The notes under the pieces are model-generated. The model was given only the letters and a program-made list of their open reading frames with translations. It was not told the DNA's origin and did not search any database. Shown one piece after another: positions 1-7,454 of a DNA stretch of 64,000 nt (within the stretch, counting starts at the first letter, position 1; each line of letters begins with the position of its first letter). The DNA is taken from the NCBI RefSeq assembly GCF_002305855.1, contig NZ_CP022163.1:7569765-7633764 (forward strand), in the 5' to 3' direction. The translations under genes and the position numbers were made by a program. This stretch comes from Melittangium boletus DSM 14713. GTDB lineage: Bacteria > Myxococcota > Myxococcia > Myxococcales > Myxococcaceae.

Positions 1-2
1 GT

Positions 3-554
3 GGCACCCGCACGGCGATCCTCGCGGTGAAGTCCCGGCGGCGGCTCGATTTGTCGCCCAGGACCCTGGCCCTCGTGGGGGGCGCGCTGGCGTTGTTGCT
101 GGTGGGGGTGGGAATCGTCGCCCTGGGCCGCTCGCCCGCGGAGGCCGCCATCTCCGAGGTGGCCGAGGCCCCCTCTCCCAAGGAGAAGGCCGCGCTGGCG
201 GAGAAGGCTCGCAAGCTCATCGCGGAGGGCGAGGCGTCGCCGGGCGAGCGCGAGGGGTTGCTCGGCCGGCTCGACGAGGCCCTGGACAAACCCCGGGACG
301 CGGTGCGGCACTACTCCGCCGCGGTGAAGGCCGGCCAGGAGGATGCCTCGGAACGGCTCACCGGGCTGCTCGCGCACAAGGACTGCTCCGTGCGCGTCGA
401 CGCCGCGGAGGCGCTGGGGGCGCTCAAGGTGAGCTCGGCGCGGGGTGCCTTGGAGTCGCTCGCGAAGGAGGGCGGTCCGGGCGAGCGCCGGGGTCTCTTT
501 GGATGCGACTCGCGCGATGCGGCGGACAAGGCGTTGAAGCGGCTCGGCCGGTGA
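3..554 (+). CDS. C-terminal part of a membrane protein with HEAT-like tail (probably a Ser/Thr kinase), 5' end cut by the window
   Basis: The reading frame is open from the window edge (first full codon at base 3). A GTG at 27 could be a start, but no Shine-Dalgarno precedes it, so I treat the gene as truncated at its 5' end. Visible are a basic stretch (KSRRR), one hydrophobic membrane segment (LALVGGALALLLVGVGIVAL) and a helical tail. That tail contains a HEAT-like unit (DCSVRVDAAEALGAL) and ends in AADKALKRLGR. In myxobacteria this layout often belongs to a Ser/Thr protein kinase whose cytoplasmic catalytic domain precedes the membrane segment; the catalytic part is not visible, so this is inference. 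The NamZ gene starts 11 bp after its stop, suggesting co-transcription. Confidence 0.55.
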   Translation, partial: GTRTAILAVKSRRRLDLSPRTLALVGGALALLLVGVGIVALGRSPAEAAISEVAEAPSPKEKAALAEKARKLIAEGEASPGEREGLLGRLDEALDKPRDAVRHYSAAVKAGQEDASERLTGLLAHKDCSVRVDAAEALGALKVSSARGALESLAKEGGPGERRGLFGCDSRDAADKALKRLGR

Positions 555-565
555 GAGGACACGCG

Positions 566-1759
566 ATGACACGGGTGAAGACGGGATTGGATGTGTGGGT
601 GGAGCAGGGCTTCGCGCCTCTCCGGGGCAAGCGGGTGGGCGCCATCGTCAACCCGACGAGCGTGGACTCGGGCTTCCGCCACCTGGCGGACCTGCTGGTG
701 CGCGCGCCCGGGGTGGAACTGGCGGCGCTCTTCGGCCCCGAGCACGGCATTCGCGGCGAGGCCCAGTACATGGTCGCCGTGGACGACGCGCGCGACCGGC
801 GCACGGGCGTGCCCGTGTTCAGCCTCTACGGCTCCACCTTCGAATCGCTCTCGCCGCGTCCCGAGTGGCTCGAGGGCCTGGACGCGCTCGTCTTCGACAT
901 TCAAGACGTGGGCAGCCGCTACTACACCTACGTCTACACCATGGCCCTGGCCATGAAGGCCGCGGCGAAGGCGAAGGTGCCCTTCTACGTGCTGGACCGG
1001 CCCAACCCCCTCAACGGCGTCACCGTCGAGGGCAACCTCGTGGGCGAGCGCTACCGCTCCTTCGTGGGCCTGTACCCCCTTCCCAACCGCCACGGCATGA
1101 CGGCGGGGGAGCTGGCCCGGCTCTTCAATGACGAGCAGGGCTTTGGCTGCGAGCTGACGGTGGTGCCCATGGAGGGCTGGCGGCGCGAGCACTTCTGGAG
1201 CGACACGGGGCTGCCCTTCCTGCCACCCTCGCCCAACATGCCCACCGCGGACACGGCGCTCGTCTACCCGGGCATGTGCCAGGGCGAGGGCACCAACGTC
1301 TCCGAGGGCCGGGGCACCTGCCGCCCCTTCGAGCAGTTCGGCGCGCCGTGGGTGGACTCGGACGCGCTCATCGCCCGCCTGGAGCGCGAGGCCCTGCCCG
1401 GGGTGCGCTTCCGGGCGGTGGGATTCACCCCTACCTTCGACAAGTACCGGGGCGAGTCGTGCAGTGGCGCCTTCATCCACGTCACGGACCGGAGCGCCTT
1501 CCTGCCGCTGCGCACGGGGATCGCCATCTTCCAGGCCCTGTACGAGCTGGGGCAGGGCCGGGGCTTCTCCTGGCGCGAGGACGCCTACGAGTTCGTGGAC
1601 GACGTGCCCGCCTTCGATCTGCTGTGCGGTACGGACCAGGTCCGCCGGGGAATCGAGGCGGGCTGGCCCCTGGATCGTTTGCTGGAAGGCTTCGAGGAGC
1701 AGTCCCGGGACTTCACCCGGCGCCGGGAGCGCCACCTGCTGTACGCTCACGGCCCGTGA
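566..1759 (+). CDS. namZ: Exo-beta-N-acetylmuramidase NamZ-like protein (DUF1343)
   Basis: 397 aa. The DUF1343/NamZ family removes terminal N-acetylmuramic acid from peptidoglycan fragments and serves cell-wall recycling or digestion. Family hallmarks seen are GPEHGIRG (GPEHG at residues 57-61), FDIQDVGSRYYTYVYTM, LDRPNPLNG and the GEGTNVSEGRGT segment. The length fits single-domain members of the family. The start is ATG 566, chosen for GAGAGG at 552-557; an in-frame GTG at 551 is less likely. No clear signal peptide follows this start, so either the protein is cytosolic or the start is wrong. The stop overlaps the GTG of the next gene (GTGA), implying translational coupling with the phosphoesterase-like gene and nadD. 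Confidence 0.9.
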   Translation: MTRVKTGLDVWVEQGFAPLRGKRVGAIVNPTSVDSGFRHLADLLVRAPGVELAALFGPEHGIRGEAQYMVAVDDARDRRTGVPVFSLYGSTFESLSPRPEWLEGLDALVFDIQDVGSRYYTYVYTMALAMKAAAKAKVPFYVLDRPNPLNGVTVEGNLVGERYRSFVGLYPLPNRHGMTAGELARLFNDEQGFGCELTVVPMEGWRREHFWSDTGLPFLPPSPNMPTADTALVYPGMCQGEGTNVSEGRGTCRPFEQFGAPWVDSDALIARLEREALPGVRFRAVGFTPTFDKYRGESCSGAFIHVTDRSAFLPLRTGIAIFQALYELGQGRGFSWREDAYEFVDDVPAFDLLCGTDQVRRGIEAGWPLDRLLEGFEEQSRDFTRRRERHLLYAHGP

Positions 1760-2439
1760 GCCAAGACGTCATCGGGATTCTCTCCGACAGCCATGGGGAC
1801 CTGGCCGCCTTCGATGCGGCCTATGAACTGCTGCGCGCCAAGGGCGCCCATCGCTTCCTCTTCCTGGGAGGCCGCTACTCCGATCTGGACGAGTGGATTC
1901 TCGATCGGCGCGAGCGCAGCCGGGGAGGGCGCGAGTACTCGGGCGCGGACTTCATCCAGGACGTGTCGCGCTGGCTGTCCGTGGCCGACCAGAAGCCGCG
2001 TCCCCGCGCGCTGTCCGGCGGCTTTCCCGCCGTCAAGACGCCCGAGGAGGATCCGTTGCTCGTGCGCGAGAGCTTCCTGCGCGCCCCCGAGCGGGACTGC
2101 CTCCAGTACCGCGACCCCGCCATCCCCCGGAAGATACTGGACATGGTGGGGGACACCCTGTGCTGCGCCGTGCACGACAAGAACGACCTGGAGCGCGATG
2201 ACCTGGTCAACGCGTTGATCTTCTTCCACGGCCGCGAGTCCGAGCCGAAGCGGGTGCAGATTGGCCCGCGCTTCTTCCTGTCGCCGGGACGGCTGGCGGG
2301 GGCCGCGGAGCAGACGTGTGCGTTGCTCGAGCGCGTGGACCGGGACTTGCGCTTCTCCGCCTGGCGGTTGGATGGGAAGGCCGTGCTGGAGCCCCAGGTG
2401 TTGCCCCTGGAGCGGAAGACGAAGGTGTCCGCGAAATGA
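1756..2439 (+). CDS. Calcineurin-like (metallophosphoesterase-fold) protein with degenerate metal site
   Basis: 227 aa. The N-terminus IGILSDSHGD carries the first motif of calcineurin-like phosphoesterases (D11, H13). The usual second motif (GDxxD) reads LGGRYSDLDEW, with glycine in place of the bridging aspartate. Neither a clean GN(H/C)D motif nor a GHTH motif follows; CAVHDKND and FFHGRES sit at roughly those places. I therefore see a family member that may be inactive or use an altered metal site. The start is GTG 1756, overlapping the namZ stop, and the end overlaps the nadD start (ATGA), so all three should be translated from one mRNA. The substrate cannot be predicted. Confidence 0.75.
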   Translation: MSQDVIGILSDSHGDLAAFDAAYELLRAKGAHRFLFLGGRYSDLDEWILDRRERSRGGREYSGADFIQDVSRWLSVADQKPRPRALSGGFPAVKTPEEDPLLVRESFLRAPERDCLQYRDPAIPRKILDMVGDTLCCAVHDKNDLERDDLVNALIFFHGRESEPKRVQIGPRFFLSPGRLAGAAEQTCALLERVDRDLRFSAWRLDGKAVLEPQVLPLERKTKVSAK

Positions 2440-2996
2440 GCGCCTTCGTGAAGGTCGCGCTCCTGGGCGGCTCCTTCAATCCTCCCCATGTGGGGCACCT
2501 GATGGCGGCCCACTACGTGCGCGCCACCCAGGACGTGGACGAGGTGTGGTTCATGCCCACCTTCCGGCACCCCTTTGGCAAGGCGAGCGTTCCCTTCGAG
2601 CACCGCGTGCGGATGTGTGATCGGATGTGCGAGGACGCCTCGGGCTGGATGAAGACGTCCCGGGTGGAGAGCGAGGTGGGCAAGGACGGGCGCACGGTGG
2701 ACACGCTGGAATTCCTCCAGGCGCGGCACCCGGAGCACCGCTTCTCGCTCGTCATCGGCTCGGACATCCTCAAGGATTTGCCGCACTGGAAGGACTTCGA
2801 CCGCATCCAGAAGCTCGTGCGGGTGGTGGTGCTCTACCGCGCGGGCTACCCCGCCGAGGGCACCGTGGGGCCGCCCCTGGCCGAGGTATCCTCCACGGAC
2901 ATCCGCGAGCGGTTGGCCCGGGGCGATCCCCCCACGGACCTGGTTCCCAGCAAGGTCCTCGTCCATGCCCGGGAGCATCATCTCTACGGGCTCTAA
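2436..2996 (+). CDS. nadD: Nicotinate-nucleotide adenylyltransferase
   Basis: 186 aa. NadD transfers AMP from ATP to nicotinate mononucleotide, giving deamido-NAD in NAD biosynthesis; it is cytosolic. The nucleotidyltransferase signature GGSFNPPHVGH lies at residues 10-20. SLVIGSDILKDLPHWKDF and the C-terminal SSTDIRERL (equivalent of the ISSTxIR motif) are both present. The length is slightly short but within the family. The start ATG 2436 overlaps the preceding stop. nadD usually sits with obgE, proA or rsfS; here it is the last gene of a muramidase/phosphoesterase-like operon, which is unusual. A further intergenic space of about 57 bp separates it from the sigma factor. Confidence 0.93.
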   Translation: MSAFVKVALLGGSFNPPHVGHLMAAHYVRATQDVDEVWFMPTFRHPFGKASVPFEHRVRMCDRMCEDASGWMKTSRVESEVGKDGRTVDTLEFLQARHPEHRFSLVIGSDILKDLPHWKDFDRIQKLVRVVVLYRAGYPAEGTVGPPLAEVSSTDIRERLARGDPPTDLVPSKVLVHAREHHLYGL

Positions 2997-3026
2997 GCCC
3001 GCTCGCTGGGCGGACGGGCGGGGGGC

Positions 3027-3053
3027 GGAAACGTTTTTCGGGCTGGGCCGTAC
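3027..3053 (+). promoter_or_regulatory. Candidate ECF-type promoter for the sigma/anti-sigma operon
   Basis: GGAAAC (3027-3032) is followed after 16 bases by CGTAC (3049-3053), resembling the GGAAC-N16/17-CGT architecture used by many ECF sigma factors, which often drive their own operon. If real, transcription would begin around 3058-3060, so the GTG at 3054 would lie outside the mRNA and the sigma factor would have to start at ATG 3066 or later. The match was made by eye. Confidence 0.35.
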
Positions 3054-3605
3054 GTGAGCCAGGGGATGGGGATCGCGACGGACGAAGAGCTCATGGAACG
3101 CTTCTGCGACGGTGACCACACGGCATTCGAGGCCCTCTTCACCCGGCACTCCGGGGGGGTACAGGGCTTCCTGTCGCGGATGGTGCACGACGGGCCGCTC
3201 GCGGAGGATTTGCTGCAGACGACGTTCTTGTCGGTCGTCCGCTCTCGGGGCCGGTACGAGCGGGGGACGCGGTTCTCTCCCTGGCTGATGACGATCGCCG
3301 CCAATGCCGCCCGGGACGCCCTGCGCCGCCGCCAGCACCGCGAGGCGTTCGCGCGCGAGGCCTCCGTGCCGCTGCCTCCGGAGGACCCCTCCCTGGGAGA
3401 CCCCGGCATGCGCAAGCGCCTGGAGGATGCCTTGCGGCAACTGTCCGCGGATCAGCGCGAGGCCATCCTCCTGCACAAGCTCGAGGGCTGGTCCTTCGAG
3501 GAGATCGCCGCGTTGCGCGGCATCAGTGTGAGCGCGGCCCGCGTCCGGGCCCACCGGGGATACGAGAAGCTGCGGCACCTGTTGGAAGGGGTGGGGGAGG
3601 TCTGA
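3054..3605 (+). CDS. ECF-type RNA polymerase sigma factor
   Basis: 183 aa. Region 2 is recognisable in EELMERFCDGDHTAFEALF and in the DLLQTTFLSVVRSRGRY segment. Region 4 follows as QLSADQREAILLHKLEGWSF and EEIAALRGISVSAARVRAHRGYEKL, a helix-turn-helix for -35 recognition. The length and the absence of regions 1 and 3 fit group 4 (ECF). The start is uncertain: GTG 3054 gives VSQGMGIATDEELM, whereas ATG 3066 would fit a possible promoter ending at 3053. The stop overlaps the next start by one base (TGATG), coupling it to an NrsF-like membrane protein that is presumably its anti-sigma factor. Confidence 0.92.
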   Translation: MSQGMGIATDEELMERFCDGDHTAFEALFTRHSGGVQGFLSRMVHDGPLAEDLLQTTFLSVVRSRGRYERGTRFSPWLMTIAANAARDALRRRQHREAFAREASVPLPPEDPSLGDPGMRKRLEDALRQLSADQREAILLHKLEGWSFEEIAALRGISVSAARVRAHRGYEKLRHLLEGVGEV

Positions 3606-4264
3606 TGGGCTCGTCGCTCGATACGTTGCTCACGCGGGAGGTTCCGGCTGGAGACACCGCCCGGGCGAGGGCCCTGGCCGCGGCGCGCGCGGAACTGGCG
3701 CGGATGCCCCAAGCACGGAACTGGCGCACCGAGGCCCTGCGGGTCGTCGCCGCGCCGGTGCTCCTGACATTGCTGGTGACCGGGGTGCTGCTCGCCCTGG
3801 ACCGTACGTCCGTCTCCGTCCTGCTCGACCGAGCGCCCCTGCTGCTGCTGCTCTGGACCACGAGCGCCGTCTGTGCCTGGGGCGCGCTCGCTCCCCGGGG
3901 GCGAGGGCTCCAGCAAGGAGCATTGGGCATGGCGCTGGTGGGGGCCACGGCGCTCGTGTTCACCCGGGGCCCGGCCCACGGCGTCACCACGCTCCCGGAG
4001 TGGGTCTGCACGGCCAGTCATGTGGGCGTGGCGCTGCTGCCTGGGGTGGTGGCACTCGCCGCCTTGCGGAGCGCCGCCTTCCAACCCGCGAGGGCCCTGC
4101 TGGCCGGAGTGTCCGTGGGGACCGTGGGCGCCTTCCTGGGCGAGCTCGCGTGTTCCCTGGGGCCCACCCACGTCCTTCACTACCACCTGCCAGCCTGGGC
4201 GTTCGCCGCCGTCGCGACGCTCGTGGCTTCCCGCTTCCTCCCACCCCGGTCCTTCGCCCCATGA
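3605..4264 (+). CDS. NrsF-like (DUF1109) membrane anti-sigma factor
   Basis: 219 aa. A cytosolic N-terminal helix of about 45 residues is followed by six hydrophobic segments, beginning with VVAAPVLLTLLVTGVLLALD and ending with PAWAFAAVATLVASRFL. The late ELACSLGPTHVLHYHLPAWA stretch, with conserved cysteine and histidines, resembles the DUF1109/NrsF family, whose members sequester ECF sigma factors at the inner membrane. Assignment rests on topology, that motif and the one-base overlap with the sigma gene. The N-terminal segment before the first membrane helix would be the sigma-binding part. The end overlaps the next gene (ATGA). Confidence 0.75.
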   Translation: MGSSLDTLLTREVPAGDTARARALAAARAELARMPQARNWRTEALRVVAAPVLLTLLVTGVLLALDRTSVSVLLDRAPLLLLLWTTSAVCAWGALAPRGRGLQQGALGMALVGATALVFTRGPAHGVTTLPEWVCTASHVGVALLPGVVALAALRSAAFQPARALLAGVSVGTVGAFLGELACSLGPTHVLHYHLPAWAFAAVATLVASRFLPPRSFAP

Positions 4265-4584
4265 ACCACGACACTGGCCTGGTCTTCCTCGAGGACGTGA
4301 AGGGCGCGCCCGTGCGCATGGGCGAGCCGGTGCGCATCTCCGGCTCGCCGTTGGATGGCTCCCTGGATCCGCGTTTCGTGGGCCACCGGGGCGTGGTGGT
4401 GGGGCTCGTGTACGACGAGCCGAGCACCCAGTACCCCGGAGATCCCCTCATCCAGGTGCGCGTCGAGGACCTGGGCGAGGACTTGTTCTTCGCCCGGGAA
4501 CTCGAACGCTCCCCGGAGTGGGCGTGGCGTCCCCTCGCCGAGTCGCCCGAGGAGGAACTCCGGGGAACGGACTGCTCGCTCTGA
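4261..4584 (+). CDS. Small conserved-looking protein of unknown function
   Basis: 107 aa; I do not recognise a family. It is acidic, has no signal or membrane segment, and contains a beta-rich core (GEPVRISG, HRGVVVGLVYDE, LIQVRVEDLGEDLFFARELE) that could form a small SH3-like barrel; that reading is a guess. Its ATG overlaps the stop of the NrsF-like gene (ATGA), so it is very likely translated with the sigma/anti-sigma pair and might modulate that circuit or belong to its output. The gene runs convergently into the CotH-like gene with no gap between the two stops. Confidence 0.7.
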   Translation: MNHDTGLVFLEDVKGAPVRMGEPVRISGSPLDGSLDPRFVGHRGVVVGLVYDEPSTQYPGDPLIQVRVEDLGEDLFFARELERSPEWAWRPLAESPEEELRGTDCSL

Positions 4585-6171
4585 CTACGGGGTGCTCAGG
4601 GCGGCCTGGACCTCGGACTGGCGCTTCGCCGCGAAGCTCATGAGGCCGTTGGCGCCACTGAACGCGTCCTCGAAGGCCTGGGGCGTGCTCAGGAAGGTGT
4701 AGCCGGCCTGCTCGGGCGTCTCGCCCACCACGTACGGCGCGATGAGATCATGCGCCGCCTGGAGCCGGGCCTGGAGCGCGGCGGGCGCCACCAGTCCATT
4801 GGCCGCGTCCAGGGCGTACTGCCTGTAGATGGCGGCGTAGGTGGGATCGTCCATCAGGAAGCGGATGAGCGGCCAGCTCGCGTCCGCGCTCTGCTGGTTG
4901 AGGGACGCGGCCTGTCCCATGCCTTCTCCCATGGAGCGGTCATGGTCCCAGGTGATCCAGTGCAGGCGGTTGCCGTCGTCGGGGTCGGCGTAGAGGAAGT
5001 AGTTGTGCGCCATGGCGCCGTACGCGTCCCAGTTCTGCAACACGGTGTTCACCGCGAGCCACTGGAGGAAGCCCCGCACGTCCAGCTTCGCCTCGAGGCC
5101 CGCGCGCCACGCCGCCGCGTCGGTGCGATCCGCGTTGAGCGCGGCGATGGCCTCCTGCACGGGTGCCCAGCCCTGCTCCTCGTTCGCCTGCAACTCGAAG
5201 GACTCCTCGTCGAAGGCCTGCCAGCGCGCGCCCGTGCCGTCCGCCTCGTAGAGCGCGCCCTTGTGGTTGCCGAAGTGGCTGTCGAGCAGCGAGTCGTTGT
5301 CCGGATCCTCGTCGAGCGTGTAGAGGCCCCAGTATTGAGGGCCGTCGCCGTGGTCCACGTACAGGGCGACGAAGGCGGTGCGCGGGGCGGGCACGCCGGA
5401 CTCGCGGAAGATGTCCGAGGCGACCTTGTCGCGCATGAGGGACGCGTCGGCCGCGCCATTGCCGAGCGACAGCTTCTTGAAGCCATAGAAGCGCTGATCC
5501 AGCGTCTCCGGGTGGTCATCCTCGAACTTGTCGAAGTGCAGGCGCAGCGGCAGCTTGCCCACGCCCGAGCTCCACGTCTGCGACAGTGAGGAGTTTCCCT
5601 TCATGCGCACGCCGATGTAGGGCCACGTCTTGCCTCCGAACGCGAGCGTGCCGGGGACATACACGGGCGTATTGGGCAACAGATCTCCCCCGCCGCCCCC
5701 ACCTGGTGCGCCACCGCCGCCGCCCGGTCCTCCCTGCGGCTGACACACGAGCTGCGCGCCATTCATGAAGGCGCCGCAGGTGCTGGTGAAGGTGCCGCCC
5801 ATGAAGGTGGCGGTGCAGGCGTCACCGGCCGCCTTGCCCTCGCAGGGCTGCGTGAGCTCCGTGGGGATTCCCCCTCCGCCGGGCCCGCCCCCTCCACCTC
5901 CTCCCGGGCCTCCACCGATTCCACCCCCCGCGCCGAACTCGCCCAGCATGGCGGTCATGTCGTCCTGCATCGTCTGCCAGTCGGCCGGGGTGAGGGAGAG
6001 GTCGAAGCGCAGGACCTGGTTCTGGGGGAAGACGACGTCGTAGGCGGGGGTCGCGTCCTTCCCGTGGGATGCCTCGGACCAGCCCTCGGGCCGCTCCACC
6101 GAGGTGCCACACGCGGAGGTGAGGGTGAGGGCGAGGGTGGCGAGGGCGCCAGGCCAGAAATGTCGTGTCAT
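4585..6171 (-). CDS. CotH-like (spore coat protein kinase family) lipoprotein with Gly-rich insertions
   Basis: 528 aa. CotH-family proteins are atypical secreted kinases, known from Bacillus spore coats and found in many sporulating or secreting bacteria. Family features seen are GVRMKGNSSLSQTW, LPLRLHFDKF, FYGFKKLSLGNGAADASLMR, GLYTLDEDPDND and WITWDHDRSMGEG. The N-terminus has a hydrophobic stretch and a plausible lipidation cysteine (LTSAC, C21). An unusual feature is an insertion between residues about 81 and 162: two glycine/proline runs flank a small module with four cysteines (C110, C119, C132, C143). The start ATG 6171 was chosen for the signal sequence; the Shine-Dalgarno is poor. 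A role in spore or surface-coat maturation is inferred from the family. Confidence 0.87.
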   Translation of the reverse strand: MTRHFWPGALATLALTLTSACGTSVERPEGWSEASHGKDATPAYDVVFPQNQVLRFDLSLTPADWQTMQDDMTAMLGEFGAGGGIGGGPGGGGGGGPGGGGIPTELTQPCEGKAAGDACTATFMGGTFTSTCGAFMNGAQLVCQPQGGPGGGGGAPGGGGGGDLLPNTPVYVPGTLAFGGKTWPYIGVRMKGNSSLSQTWSSGVGKLPLRLHFDKFEDDHPETLDQRFYGFKKLSLGNGAADASLMRDKVASDIFRESGVPAPRTAFVALYVDHGDGPQYWGLYTLDEDPDNDSLLDSHFGNHKGALYEADGTGARWQAFDEESFELQANEEQGWAPVQEAIAALNADRTDAAAWRAGLEAKLDVRGFLQWLAVNTVLQNWDAYGAMAHNYFLYADPDDGNRLHWITWDHDRSMGEGMGQAASLNQQSADASWPLIRFLMDDPTYAAIYRQYALDAANGLVAPAALQARLQAAHDLIAPYVVGETPEQAGYTFLSTPQAFEDAFSGANGLMSFAAKRQSEVQAALSTP

Positions 6172-6221
6172 GGAGGCTTTCGTCAGGAGTGTGGTGCCGC
6201 GAGTGGGCACCCTGGAGCCTT

Positions 6222-6280
6222 CACGTGACTTGAACTTTACGAATTCGTGACGAGATGTTTTCGACGGCCCCTTGGGGCCG
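6222..6280. promoter_or_regulatory. Palindromes in the divergent CotH/DUF47 intergenic region
   Basis: This lies between two divergent genes. It holds CACGTG (6222-6227), the perfect palindrome ACGAATTCGT (6239-6248) and a GGCCCC/GGGGCC inverted repeat (CGGCCCC at 6265-6271, GGGGCCG at 6274-6280). They could be operator sites. No T-run follows the last hairpin, so it does not look like a terminator. Confidence 0.25.
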
Positions 6281-6385
6281 CAATCTTTCGTCACAAACGC
6301 GTAACGACCGTGAAAGAAGGCGGCGGTTGCATGCGAGTCGCCGGACTCGCGGCACATGCGCCCAGCGTGGCGAGCAGGAGGGTGG

Positions 6386-7012
6386 ATGTTCGAGAAACTG
6401 ATGCCCAGGTCGGACGGTGTCTTCAATGCCTTCGATGCCCAATGCGCCATCACCCTGGAGGGGGTGAGACTGCTCCATGATCTGATGAGCGATTACCGGG
6501 ACGTGCCCGCCAAGGTGCAGGCGCTCCAGAAGGTGGGCCATCAGGGGGATTCGGTGGCCCATGGGGCCATCGAGCGGCTGCACGCGGAGTTCATCACCCC
6601 CTTTGATCGGACGCTCATCCACTCGTTGCTGTCGCGGATCGACGACGTGCTGGACTTCTCCCAGGCGGCGGCGACGCGGCTGCACTACTTCGAGCTCCCC
6701 ACGAGCCTGCCCGAGGCCACCGAACTGACCCGCCTGCTCGTGATGACGACGGACAAGGTGCGCGAGGTGGTGGGGACGTTGCGGCGCATCCATCAGCCGG
6801 AGCCCATCCTCGCGGGCTGCAAGGCCATCAAGCGGCTGGTGGCGCAGGCGGATGACACCCTGGGGGCGGGGATGGGGCGGCTCTTCAAGAGCGGGATGGA
6901 TCACCTCACCGTGCTCAAGTGGAAGGAGGTCTACGAGCTCATCGAGACCGCCACGGACAAATGCCGGGAAGCGGCGCACGTCGTCGAGGGCGTGGTGCTG
7001 GCCTCGGCCTGA
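6386..7012 (+). CDS. DUF47 / PhoU-like phosphate transport regulator family protein
   Basis: 208 aa, wholly alpha-helical, cytosolic. The pattern MFEKLMPRSDGVFNAFDAQC at the N-terminus, a central LHAEFITPFDRTLIHSLLSRIDDVLDF (conserved (T/D)PxDRxDI-like metal-binding helix and IDDVxD) and a C-terminal VLKWKEVYELIETATDKCREAA match the DUF47 family related to PhoU. Such proteins usually sit beside a low-affinity Pit phosphate transporter and regulate it; no pit gene is next to it here. The start is ATG 6386 with AGGAGG at 6376-6381. It is preceded by a palindrome-rich divergent promoter region. Confidence 0.87.
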   Translation: MFEKLMPRSDGVFNAFDAQCAITLEGVRLLHDLMSDYRDVPAKVQALQKVGHQGDSVAHGAIERLHAEFITPFDRTLIHSLLSRIDDVLDFSQAAATRLHYFELPTSLPEATELTRLLVMTTDKVREVVGTLRRIHQPEPILAGCKAIKRLVAQADDTLGAGMGRLFKSGMDHLTVLKWKEVYELIETATDKCREAAHVVEGVVLASA

Positions 7013-7025
7013 CCGGCGCCCGGGT

Positions 7026-7454
7026 CTACCGGGGCAGGACGCGCGCCAGGTGCCGGGAGGCGAGGATGCCGAAGGGCAGTCCCGCCCGGCCGGCCATGGA
7101 CAACACCCGCTTGTCCTTGCTCACGAGCCAGGTGGCGCCCACGCGCGCGGCGAGTTCGAGGAACTTCTGATCCGCCCGGTCGCGGCAGCGGGGCAGGGCG
7201 GGCAGGGGCCGTGCCGGAGTGTCCTCGGCCACGCGCACGAGCCGCTGGTAGCGCTCGAAGGCCGTGGCTTGGGCCTCCGGGTCCAAGGCGAAGGAGGGGT
7301 AGGCGAGCACGTACTTCAACTCCCCGAGAGTGGAGGCATCGGCCCAGGCGATGACGGAGCCGGACTCCAGGGCGCCCGAGAGGGGCCGCACGGCGGGGTC
7401 ATCGAAGACGAGCAGATCCAGCACCACGTTGGTGTCGAGCACCAGGGTTGTCAT
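7026..7454 (-). CDS. PIN-domain nuclease, putative VapC/COG1569-type toxin
   Basis: 142 aa. The acidic residues of a PIN ribonuclease are present: D7 in LVLDTNVVLDLL, a central Glu in STLGELKYVL, Asp in RDRADQKFLELA and Asp in LVSKDKRV. Members of this subgroup (TIGR00305-like) are annotated as toxins of toxin-antitoxin pairs and would cleave RNA. No antitoxin-sized gene is seen directly upstream (7455-7893) or downstream, so it may be solitary or its partner may be lost. It is convergent with the DUF47 gene, 13 bp away. ATG 7454 starts directly at the conserved LVLDTN strand. Confidence 0.85.
   Translation of the reverse strand: MTTLVLDTNVVLDLLVFDDPAVRPLSGALESGSVIAWADASTLGELKYVLAYPSFALDPEAQATAFERYQRLVRVAEDTPARPLPALPRCRDRADQKFLELAARVGATWLVSKDKRVLSMAGRAGLPFGILASRHLARVLPR

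Noticed and set aside
503..565. An upstream extension of the NamZ gene by 21 codons
   Set aside because: It overlaps the coding end of the preceding gene and ignores the GAGAGG placed before ATG 566.
6265..6280. GGCCCC/GGGGCC hairpin as a terminator
   Set aside because: It lies between two divergent gene starts, its loop is only two bases if fully paired, and no T-run follows.
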